Positions 1 to 8,553 of a stretch of 64,000 nt of DNA are shown in pieces. The notes under the pieces are model-generated. The model ran no database searches. It was not told the DNA's origin and worked only from the letters and a program-made list of their open reading frames with translations. The translations under genes were made by a program, and so were the position numbers. Origin of the DNA: Coprinellus micaceus (taxonomy: Eukaryota > Basidiomycota > Agaricomycetes > Agaricales > Psathyrellaceae); the NCBI GenBank assembly GCA_951394405.1, contig OX596335.1, forward strand, positions 744,001 to 808,000. The letters run 5' to 3'. How positions within the stretch are numbered: the stretch's first letter is position 1; each line of letters starts with the position of its first letter.

Positions 1-190
1 CAGTTCACGCCTAGCCGTGACTTGACTCCCTGGTCTTCGTAAGAAAGCTCTGGCTCGTGCCAGAGGACCAACGCCACAGGTCAGCAGCCGGTACGATGAC
101 GCCTTTTGGGAGAGGGAAGGCGCAATACAGGGGTTCCGAATCCGCACAGACGAGTTTGTGGGGTATCGACCTAGAGGCGGATGTGGATAA
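1..190 (+). CDS. Possible 3' end of a gene cut by the left edge
   Basis: In one plus frame the sequence reads openly from about position 25 to a TAA at 188-190 and gives a polar, plausible C-terminus containing RYDDAFWEREG and FRIRTDEFVGY. The frame is closed upstream by a TGA at 23-25, so an intron acceptor near 46-50 would be needed. The stretch is too short to identify and has no recognised domain. It could be chance coding-like sequence. Confidence 0.25.
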
Positions 191-724
191 GGAAGATTAG
201 GTCAGGGTTCAAGAAATGTTGGGAGTCAAGAAATTGAACAATTTCGAGTTCAGTGAAATGGAGTCACGAAATCTCGATCACCGTGTGGAGATAAGATAAG
301 ATCGTTCCGAAGAACGGATCACGGAATATGAGCTCCTCCGTGTACCTCGCCCTGCATGGACGTAACGGCAGGCGAAGGCTGAAGTCCAAAAACAAAACGG
401 AGAAGGGCATAAATTTGGTAGATCTCGAGATAGTATACACTGGTTTCAGCGCGAGAAGTAGATTCAGCGGTGGGCTCAGAAACGGGTCCACGACAGGCAC
501 GTCTTTGAGCCCACCTGGTAGGTGTACAACATTAGGAAAAGAAGGGTCGCTCCTACAATCGAACACTGTACGAACAGGGTCAGAAGTGCAGGTTCCACTA
601 GGATGACACTGGCACCTTCAGTCATCAGACGGTCAACAAACGAAATAAATTCTACCCTGTGTGAAAGCGCCGATAGCTACCGTGGTGGTAGGTTCGACGT
701 TGGAGGTGCGATCACTGGTGCGAT
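191..724. other. Intergenic / 3' flank of the first C2H2 copy
   Basis: No gene is seen. The stretch 398-600 repeats the 3' flank of the next copy (2258-2480), including a 28-bp identical block at about 475-502. At 625-645 it also keeps a decayed copy of the sequence that encodes the last residues and stop of the intact paralogue at 2483. This shows that the gene to the right once extended this far. Confidence 0.6.
398..645. repeat. Left copy of duplicated 3'-flank segment
   Basis: The segment aligns with 2258-2500. Both contain the run AAATTTGGTAGA, then CTCGAGATAGTAT, then a near-identical block around GGGCTCAGAAACGGGTCCAC, and both end beside the GTCAGACGGTCAACAAACG-type sequence of the gene 3' end. 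It is the left member of a direct duplication that includes the adjacent C2H2 gene. Confidence 0.7.
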
Positions 725-1683
725 TCAGGCAGTCGCACCCCCACTGGCGTTGAGGCGTCGGCCGCGCTCAACTGGGGCCTTTGGGGCGTCTACTTGGATC
801 GCTGGTATATTTGTGACCTGGTTGACGACGGTACGGTCCGCAAGACCGACTCCGTCATTTACAGATGCCCCGATGGGCAAGGTCGGGTTATATCTGAGAG
901 CGGGGGTGACAGCGGTGGTTCGAGGGATCACTTGGGGAGTGAATCGAGGCATTGTCGCGCGATGGACACTTGACCCCGACGCGATGTGCTGTGTGTAGGG
1001 CTGAAGAAACTTGGGCTTGAATAATTCATCGAATGGATTGAGATCTGAGAGTTTCGGCTGCTTGTATGTGTGTGGCTGAGAAGACATGAAGGTTGCCTCA
1101 AATGAATTGAGATTGGAGAGCTTCGGCTGCTCGTTTGCGTGGGGCTGGGGAGACTTGAATAATTCATCGAAGAATTTGAGATTGGAGGGTTTCGGCTGCT
1201 TGTAGATGTATTTATTACACCGATGCTAGTGTTATGGTATGTAAGTGTCACGAACTCAAGCGAAGGAGGGTCAGAGCGTACCTCTTCGTATTCCTCAATA
1301 CTGTCGAACGTGATGGTGCACCTGTCACAGGTTCTATGAGTAGTAGCAGTAGCCATATGCTTAGGGATGCTTTCGTTAGCACAGTAGCGAGAGGAGGTCT
1401 GATTACTTTACCTGCTCCAAGGCATCCTTCGACCGGAACGTCCTTCCGCAACAATCCGATCGCATGTGGGCAGCTGCATAGGTCGTGTGCTTTCATCGGT
1501 TCCGTCAGCAGAGACGGAGGAGATGAAGGCACGAAAGAACCCCACCTGATCCCAGGCATCCCAAGAGTAAAATTCCTTGCTGCAGCATTCCCACAACCCA
1601 TCATGGTCCTTCGCATCGCAATGAGACTCGAGCCCTTGCGAGGACTTGAAGTAACGGTCGCAGTCGCGGCAGGAGAAAGACAT
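725..1683 (-). pseudogene. Truncated, decaying C2H2 zinc-finger paralogue (copy 1)
   Basis: Three exons can be spliced (1546-1683, 1282-1359, 725-1225) into a 238-residue protein with intact splice sites. The first exon keeps a good finger (CRDC...H....H), and the second keeps CDRC. In the third exon the Cys pair present in the 2483-3731 paralogue (VNCNFCDRHF) is replaced by SDLNPFDELF. That segment is repeated about three times as a 69-bp tandem unit. A TGA at 725-727 ends the frame within the alanine/proline linker. The two C-terminal fingers of the paralogue are absent, although the paralogue's final residues and stop are still recognisable at about 625-645, so some 450 bp were deleted. 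It may still make a short protein, but as a C2H2 protein it is broken. Role unknown; nucleic-acid binding is inferred from the family. Confidence 0.65.
1012..1208. repeat. 69-bp tandem repeat, about 2.8 copies
   Basis: Three consecutive units (about 1012-1080, 1081-1149, 1150-1208) each contain TTGAGAT(C/T)(T/G)GAGAG(T/C)TTCGGCTGCT. On the minus strand each encodes a 23-residue unit with the pattern QPKxSxLxxFDELFKS. The paralogues carry the segment once, so the expansion is specific to the decaying copy. Confidence 0.75.
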
Positions 1684-1754
1684 ATCTGGGGAGTTGGATG
1701 TGCGGGGTGTGGATGGGAAAGCAAGGGAAGGGGTATAGGTTCCAAAGTGGGTCG

Positions 1755-1766
1755 TTATGTGACGAG
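1755..1766 (-). promoter_or_regulatory. Shared upstream element of the C2H2 family (copy 1)
   Basis: On the coding strand the sequence is CTCGTCACATAA, about 72 bp before the ATG. The same 12 bases lie before copy 3, and close relatives lie before copies 2 and 4. A CTTGCTTTCC-like block follows downstream in this copy. It is either a conserved promoter element or residual duplication homology. Confidence 0.4.
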
Positions 1767-2257
1767 GTGCCTTCGCGAAAGTTAAATAGTGATGCATACC
1801 TCGTCAGTGTGACCATGGGATACGTAGTCACGCATCCCGTTAACGGTCGCTGGACGGGCGCCTATGGCATCGTCGAGACCACTTGACTCGATCTTGCTGA
1901 CTGCGTTTTGGACAGGTGAATGCAAAAATGGGAATTGGGTGGCAGAAGAAGCGTCCGACGGTACCGAGAGCTGCTGCGGCGTGGCCGTATACGCTGACAT
2001 GGCTGCCCAGGAGAACCTGCAACCTACGGTGAAGTGGATCGAAATAGGATGCGTGTGGGCCCCAGCGCAGTACTGCGTATGCAAGCTGACTCAAGCTGTC
2101 GTCAAAGAAGCAGACGGAAGCGAAAAAGCGGCACCGTCGCATGATCACGCTCCCACAGGAATAAGCGCCCAAGGCGGTAAGATCGCGGGAATCGTGTACC
2201 TCATCCTCCATAGATGCAACAGGGGGGAAAGTCGATGTTTTAAAAAGCAATTGGAGA

Positions 2258-2482
2258 AGGATATAAATTTGGTAGACCTCGAGATAGTATATACATTGGT
2301 TTCAAAAGCGCGAGAAGTAGATTCGACTCCGGTGGGCTCAGAAACGGGTCCACGACAGGCACGCTTTTGAGTCCACCTAGGCAGACAGCACCAGGGACGA
2401 GAAGGGCTGCTTCCATACCTCTGTATGCGCAGGATTAGAAGTGCAAGGTCTACTTATATAACACTCACCTTCAGTCAAGCGG
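2258..2482. repeat. Right copy of duplicated 3'-flank segment
   Basis: Aligned to 398-600 with short indels; the block GGGCTCAGAAACGGGTCCAC with its neighbours is identical. It directly follows the stop codon of C2H2 copy 2. Confidence 0.7.
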
Positions 2483-3731
2483 TCAGACGGTCAACAAACG
2501 CGAGAACCTCGCCGTCAACTTCGCAAACCTGTCGTAAATCTCCGCCGGGGACGCGAGCTTGCAACTCCCACTCTCGAGGTGCTGGATAAGCCCAGAGACA
2601 AGGCGGAAATGCTTGTTGCACTTAGGGCACATGAACGCGTCGGGGTCGTGGACCGGCGAGTTCATGTGCGACGTGAGTGCAAAAACATTTCGGAACGTTT
2701 TCAGGCAGATGGGGCAGGCGTAGGGGATGCCTTGGTTGACGAAATCGCCTGGGACGTACTGTGTATCCATGGACACGATGTCGAACCTGTCAGGGCCAAA
2801 GCGCCTAGCGGGAATGACGGTGGTGCTGGTGAGTTCGACACGCCCAGAGGGAGCCGCAGTGATGGTCGGAGGCTCGACCGCTGGTGCGAGGGCGGCCTCT
2901 TCCTCCCTGGCGTTGAGGGGTGGTCCGGCCTCAACCGGGGCCGGCGGGGCATCCGGAAGGGTCACTGGTACCCCAGAGGCTGGGTCGATGAGAGTATTAG
3001 AAGCAAAATCGGCGTCGTCGTCTTCAAATGCCTCGATTCGTGAGATCGGATTATATTCAAGAGTCGGGACGATGGTGATTTGAGGAATGACTCGGAGGGT
3101 GTGAACTGCTTGAGTGACCTGGTGCCTTGTGATGCGATGGACACCCGACTCAATGTGCTGTGCGTAGGCAGAAGGGGACTTGAAGTGTCTATCGCAGAAA
3201 TTGCAGTTGACAAGCTTCGGCTGCCTGCGGGTGTGTTTCTGCTGCCAGTGCTAGAATCCCGACCCCTCTCAGTATTATACCAATCAAACCTGATCGAAGG
3301 GGTGGAGCTTACCTTTTCGTATCTCTCAACGGTGCCAAAGGTAGTGTTGCATATATCGCAAGTTCTATGACTAGCTGCAGTAGCCATATGCTTGAGGATG
3401 TGTTCGTCAGCACAGGGAGCTCAGTAGCGGCAGGCGACTGGACAGCCTACCCGCTCACAGGCGTCCTCCGACCAAAAGGTCCTTCCGCAGCATTCCCACT
3501 GCTGCCTGTGGGCAGGCGCATTGGTGGTATGCTTTCGCCCGCGCCGTCAGTAGTGGCTCGCAAGGTGAAGGTTTGACAAAAACTCACCTGATCCCAGGCA
3601 TTCCAAGAATAAAACTTCTTGTTGCAACACACCCAGACCGCCTCATCGTGGCCCAAGGCACTGCAGTGGGACTCGATGGCCTGTGCGGACTGAAAGGTGC
3701 GATTGCAGTCGCGGCAAGAGAAAGACATCAC
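2483..3731 (-). CDS. Multi-C2H2 zinc-finger protein (copy 2)
   Basis: Three exons (3588-3731, 3313-3390, 2483-3250) give 329 residues. Fingers in order: CRDCNRTFQSAQAIESHC with H later (residues 6-28); an atypical adjacent Cys pair around 35-36; CDICNTTF around 59; CNFCDRHF...H.....H around 90-115; then near the C-terminus CPICLKTF...HMNSPVH and a C-x2-C finger ending H.....C. A Pro/Ala-rich linker of about 80 residues separates the N- and C-terminal finger groups. Both introns are phase 0 and lie directly before the first His of a finger. This is the best-preserved member of the local family. The family chemistry implies zinc-dependent binding of DNA, RNA or protein; no target can be inferred. 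The ATG is doubled (3731 and 3728); either could start the protein. Confidence 0.75.
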
Positions 3732-4368
3732 TTAAAAGGTCGGGCTGGGTGTTCAACGTTGGGGAGATTGGAAAGCAAGACAACCACGCCGTGTTGTTCC
3801 CTTTATGTGAAGAAGGGTTTTCTTCTTCTTCTTTCGCACGTCCTTGAGTGTCACTGAATTGGGTTCTTTGTGGCATGGTCGAGGCCGCTTGAGCTAGATC
3901 CCAGTTTGGGACAGGTGGACAAAAAGCGGACATGAGGCGGGGGGCTGTGGAGAACCTGTGATCCACACTTACTGGACGCACTGGAATGAGGGTGTGTGTG
4001 GATCTCTGCGCAGCAGTTCACGGGGTATATCATGAGCGGGGAGAAGGGAGCCCATGGCCACCACTGCAGCGTTCTCGCCCATTGGCATGATGGCACATCA
4101 GAACGACAGCGCCCAAGGCCAGTTGGAAAGCCAGGTAATATTGGAACAGCATAGGACGTATTCCGATTCTTTCAAAGAGCCATTAATACATCTCCCAGTC
4201 AATTCTCCCCCGATATAGTTGGCCCCGCATCGTCGGTGGAATGAAAGACGGGCGCTGAGCCCGTCCACCAGCCCATCTACTTTGCCCGGGTTAGATTTCA
4301 CAGGGTCGTAGGAGAAGAGCTCACCTCCATCGCCGAAAGCTTTCGCATTCCAGAGAACATACAAACGC
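3732..4368. other. Intergenic between C2H2 copies 2 and 3
   Basis: Carries the 5' flank of copy 2, with the family upstream element at 3801-3810 and a TTCTTCTTC tract, and the 3' flank of copy 3. Open frames here (for example 4098-4379) have no family support. No RNA gene was seen. Confidence 0.5.
3801..3812 (-). promoter_or_regulatory. Shared upstream element of the C2H2 family (copy 2)
   Basis: Coding strand CTTCACATAAAG, about 70 bp before the ATG, followed downstream by TTGTCTTGCTTTCC. It aligns with the elements at 1755, 5680 and 7925. Confidence 0.4.
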
Positions 4369-5537
4369 TCAGACGGCAAGATACTTCGAGAACTTCGCCG
4401 TCAACAAGGCGAAGCGCTCAAATATCTCGGCACCCGATGCTAGCTTGCATGTTCCACTCTCCAAATGCTGAATAAGGCCGGAGACCAGAGCGAACTGCCG
4501 CCCGCACTTGGGGTTGGGGCACTTGAGTGCGTCGGGGTCGTGAACCGGTGAGTTCATATGCGCGGTAAGCTGGACGACGGTTCGGAATGTTGTGAAACAG
4601 AGGGGGCAGGCATACGGGATGCCAAGGTGAATGAAGTCGTTCGCGGTATAAGTCACCGCAGGATCGAACAGAGAGCTAGAATGAGAGGAGACACATTGGT
4701 CCGGGGTGTCGAATACTCCGTTCGATATTGAAGACGCGAGGACGACGGATCCGCTATTCGCCTCACCGATATCCGAGAATCCTCCCGGGGTGGTTGGTGC
4801 ACTTGTACAAGGCGTGATGGTCGAGGTAATCGTGCTCTCCTGATATAGAATGGTGGGTGCGAGGGTAATTGGAGGAACCACATCGAGCATGTGGACTGCA
4901 TGGGTGACATTGTGCCTCTTGATGTTTTTGTGTGTCCCTGATTCCAGATGCTGGGCGTAGGCACCAGGTGTGACAAATTTGCTGGAGCAGATAACGCACT
5001 CGACCGGGCCTTTACTCTCGAGCTCCCGCCTCAGGGCCTCTGCCTCCAGGCGCTTTTTCTCCACCTTAAGCCTCTTTCTCTCGGATTTCTCCTGGCGCCT
5101 CTTTTCTTCGACCCTTTCCCGGTCCTCGTCAGACAGAACCGCCTCTGCTTGCTCCCTAGCAATCTCTCGCTCTAACCTCGCAGCCTCAGGCGATACGAGT
5201 GGAGCCAAACAGTCGTGCGTTTCAGACCAGTGCTGTATTCAAGTATATCAGGTCAGATAATGAGAAGTAAAATAAAGATTCAGGATCTCTCACATTTTCG
5301 AAGCCGGATAAGGTAGGGAAGACGAGGTTGCAGGACGAACAGAATCGATGCGCGGCCACATCGACCTCTTTACAATGCTACCATGGGGCCAAGTCAGGGC
5401 AATTGAGTGGGCATGTAACCATTGGAATTGAGAGGTGATCTCACCGTGTTGAACTCCTGCTCAGTTGGTAAAGAGATCGCACAGGGCACGCACCTCCAGC
5501 GCACGCCCCCGAGGTTCAAGTGAGCATATTTTCCCAT
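4369..5537 (-). CDS. Multi-C2H2 zinc-finger protein with Glu/Lys-rich linker (copy 3)
   Basis: Three exons (5445-5537, 5294-5377, 4369-5232) give 346 residues. Start chosen: the ATG at 5537, in frame with the first finger CVPCAISLPTEQEFNT followed by H. Fingers: residues 18-40, CSSCNLVF...H....H at 44-65, CVICSSKF...HLESGTH at about 130, CPLCFTTF...HMNSPVH and a C-x4-C...H.....C finger in the last 70 residues. Between fingers 2 and 3 is a strongly charged helical segment (repeated EK/RE/KR, residues about 72-125), probably coiled coil. Both introns sit in phase 0 immediately before a ligand His. Compared with copy 2 it lacks the most N-terminal finger and has gained the charged segment. Function unknown; nucleic-acid or protein binding is inferred from the fingers. 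Confidence 0.72.
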
Positions 5538-6542
5538 TTAGTTGTGAGGTAGGGGAAGAAGTTTCAATCGTCACTCCGACTGTTCCCTACGAGCTGAGGT
5601 CCCGCTGACGAGAGAGCGCAGCCTTCGAAGAGGGAAGAGGCGAAAGGGAACCAAGCCAACACGCCACGCTTCCAGTTTGCTTTATGTGACGAGCAGATAG
5701 GCCTAGAGCAGACGCTTTTTTCCCACCGCGGCCTAGTTCCAACGTGAAATGAAGAGGTGACATCCGAGCTTAATCCCAAATGAACTTATGACATCCTACC
5801 TTCGAAGAAGCGGTAAAAAAAAAAAATTAAATTAAAAAGCTGCGGGCCCTCTGCCTGGCCCAACGGCCGTGGAGAACCTTATCAGTGTCACCAGCAGACG
5901 GATTATCATCACAGTGGAAAGGAGACAGCCAGGAGAGAGAACGCGAAGCCATTGCGATACAAACGGCGAGAGAAGATGAGAGCTGGGAACAAGTTACCGA
6001 CAGGCGGCGGCGCGCCTGACTGCTCGGGTCGAAATTACGGGGCACTGACGTCACACTCATCAAACTGCTCTTGAACTCGATCCACGACTAAGTCGCCGCG
6101 GGGAGTCGCACTTTCAAGCACGCAGCCCCAGACATACCAGATTGCGGGAAGTCTCTAGTCCGGCCTGGCGGAGTATTCGCGTTTACACCAATCGGACACT
6201 TCTTTGGTGGATGGAGTTAGAAATAAAAATAAAAAAGGGTGCGGCCCAACGTTCAGATCCTTGGTCTGCCTCGACTTGGTCCAATATGATACCAACTAGT
6301 CAGGGATGCTGAAGAGGGTTTGTGTTACAGTTTACCAGGGTATCCGGCCTCCTTCCCACCCGAAGCACGGTGTCCTTGGGATGGTCCTTCGCCGCCTTGA
6401 GGCGGAGCGCGCGCCCACGCAGGAGCTTCAGCTTCAGCCTTAGGGCTGACCAGCGTTCTCCGTTTGACAGGCTGTGCCCCCCTTTCTATTGGCATTGTAT
6501 TTGGCTCTTTTACACGTCGTTAATATCCTTCTGAATTGGCTA
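5538..6542. other. Intergenic between C2H2 copies 3 and 4
   Basis: About 1 kb. It contains the family upstream element at 5680-5693 and an A-rich tract at 5816-5838 beside GC-rich sequence. No coding frame with a recognisable product and no RNA gene were seen. Confidence 0.5.
5680..5693 (-). promoter_or_regulatory. Shared upstream element of the C2H2 family (copy 3)
   Basis: Coding strand CTCGTCACATAAAG, about 145 bp before the chosen ATG. The 12-bp core is identical to that of copy 1. The greater distance leaves room for a longer leader or an undetected upstream exon. Confidence 0.4.
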
Positions 6543-7816
6543 CTACTTGGACCATGCCCCTTTATCCTTCAACCGACTTGCTCTTTCGATCCGACTGAGC
6601 TTGCTGATACGCAAGGAACTGGCACCCTGGGATAGGCCCCTGGATGCTATCGCCTGCCTCGCCACGTTCCCATCGGGAGAACTGTGGTTTTTCACGGTTT
6701 CGTCCTCTGCCTTCGCGATTTCCGCAATTTCCGCTCGCCCTTTCTTCAATCTTTCGAACCAGGCTGGAGATGGGTACGCGTAGACCGGCGAGTGTCTCAA
6801 ACCTAGCGCGCTGTATTGCCTCGTATGCTGTCAAAGTTGCGTCAGTTTTATCTGATACGACGAGCCAAATACTGTGATGCCCTCACCGATTCAAGTAGCT
6901 TCAGCGTAGTGAACCTGATGTTACAAGCTGAGCAAACGCATGAAGAGCTGCCCGCCACTTTGGCAGACTCGGACCACCACCTCACGTCGGCTTTCGGTTC
7001 GAATGCGCCTTTCTTGCGTTGGGGTGCATGTATCCACAGCTCGGAAGTGCCCCCCAATTCCCCACCCGCTCTAGGTTCGTTTTCGTGACACTGTTGTGCC
7101 TTTCTCTCCATTTTCTCCTGGCGTTTTCTCTTCTTCTCCTTGGCCTTCTTCTCCTTGAGCCTTCTCTCCCGCTTCTTGTCGGCTTTCACGCGCCGCTTCT
7201 CCTCTTCTGCGACATACTCCTGGCGCAGCTGTTCTACAGCTTTCCCTCGAACTGCCCTTTGCTCTCGGTTCCTTCGCTCCTGCTCCTCCCTCTCCTCCTT
7301 CTTTGTTTCTATGTTCCTAACGTCATCATCGTAATTGATCTGAGGGGGGTGTCAGAAGCAATCTACGGATGACCGGAAGGGTTCCCTTACGTGCACTCTG
7401 AGCTTGTGCTTTGGGAGGGACCATGCAAATTTGGGGTCGAGTGGGTATCAGAGAGTGAATGAACTGGATTTCGCAAGAAACTCACAGTCTCGAAATGATA
7501 CGGGGAATCAAAGAAGACATGACACAGCTGACAGTGTCTCTTTGAAATTTCCCTGGAGTGCCCATCGCGAGACTGCGAGGGAGGCATGTTAGCAACTCCG
7601 CATACACCTTTCGAGGTTGAGGATGATAGCGAAGCTGCCTCATCGTCTATCGCCTTCCCCTGTGGTTGGGGACGGGCCGAGTGCACACCGTACCTCGCCG
7701 CGTGGAATCTCGAGGACCAACTTGGAATGGTACTCCGCTGAGCTTAGATATATGCGTTGAGGTTTCTGAGGGATCAAATTCCTGCTGCGGGCTACGGCCG
7801 CGAGTTCAAAGGCCAT
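6543..7816 (-). CDS. C2H2 zinc-finger protein with long charged coiled coil (copy 4)
   Basis: Five exons (7694-7816, 7486-7572, 7391-7408, 6887-7339, 6543-6827) give 321 residues. The second exon ends CQLCHVFFDSPYHFET. An 18-nt microexon supplies HKLRVH and completes a perfect C-x2-C-x12-H-x4-H finger. A Lys/Glu/Arg-rich segment of about 95 residues follows (likely coiled coil, with runs such as KEKKAKEKKRKRQEKMERK). Then CSACNIRFTTLKLLES lies at the end of exon 4, with its first His opening exon 5. The C-terminal finger pair of copies 2 and 3 is missing. The first intron contains a clear GCTAAC branch site. The microexon is inferred because it restores a canonical finger; RNA evidence would settle it. 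Confidence 0.62.
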
Positions 7817-8553
7817 TTCGACTCTCTTTGCGGACAGATCAGGAGCGAGGGCCCAACTGATAAGGCCCACAGGAGAGCAGGACTGGGGCGAAAGGGAATC
7901 AATGCATCACACTTCTTCCATGGGCTTTATGCGAAAACGAATAGCGAAACGTGACGCCACGAAGCCGTGCCAGTGACTGAATGGGTGGGTCACCTGGACT
8001 GGCCAGGTGATCAGAAACAAGCGCCCGCATTCTCTTGGCATTCTCGCTCCCGGTGTCAATTAGTAGAGTCTGACCTAGAGGGGCCCGGGGAGATGTGCCA
8101 GAGCGCTGCTTCCTCACAAGCTCTAGAAAATGACGTGGCTTTGTGTGTGTTGACTATGACCATATTCATAATAATGGATTTAATGGTGCACCGTGCACCA
8201 TTCATCGTGCTTGGCTTGAGCATGTTAATATTTGGCCCTGGGGTTCCGGAATAACGATAGAGAGAGTGGCGTGGTTCGCGAACATTCCGCATTCCCTTGC
8301 TTTTTGCTTCTGGACCCCCAACTAAGGGCGAGGAGAGGAACGTTTTAGCCAAGTTAACGCGTCTGTTGAGCTGCCGATCCACGGAAACAACACACCGAAG
8401 GAGAATGAGCGAGCCGGAGGCAACAGATCCCTGCATGCGGTGTTATCGACTTGGCTGCTGGTGACCTGGGCGTTGTCTATTGCGAGCACCGTCTGGTTGG
8501 GTGAAGGAATCCAACAATTAATCCCGGGATATCGAGGGTCTTTCCCTCCCCCC
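7817..8553. other. Intergenic between C2H2 copy 4 and F-box gene
   Basis: Holds the family upstream element at 7925-7934 (coding strand TCGCATAAAG) and a near-perfect palindrome at 8182-8202. No gene was recognised in the open frames. Confidence 0.5.
8182..8202. repeat. 21-bp palindrome
   Basis: Arms AATGGTGCAC and GTGCACCATT with a single central C. It lies in the spacer between two minus-strand genes, about 370 bp downstream of the F-box stop codon. It could be a dimeric protein-binding site or a hairpin; nothing else supports a role. Confidence 0.6.

Larger units (their letters stand above)
1684..2482. other. Intergenic between C2H2 copies 1 and 2
   Basis: No gene is seen. The left part (1684-2080) is the 5' flank of copy 1 and resembles the 5' flank of copy 2 (3732-4020). 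Both contain blocks such as GTCGAG(A/G)CC(A/G)CTTGA and TTTGG(G)ACAGGTG. The right part (2258-2480) is the 3' flank of copy 2 and matches 398-600. The spacer therefore records an old tandem duplication. Confidence 0.55.

Noticed and set aside
1234..1785. Plus-strand frame of 183 codons
   Set aside because: Shadow of the C2H2 copy on the minus strand; the conserved finger motifs are read on the other strand.
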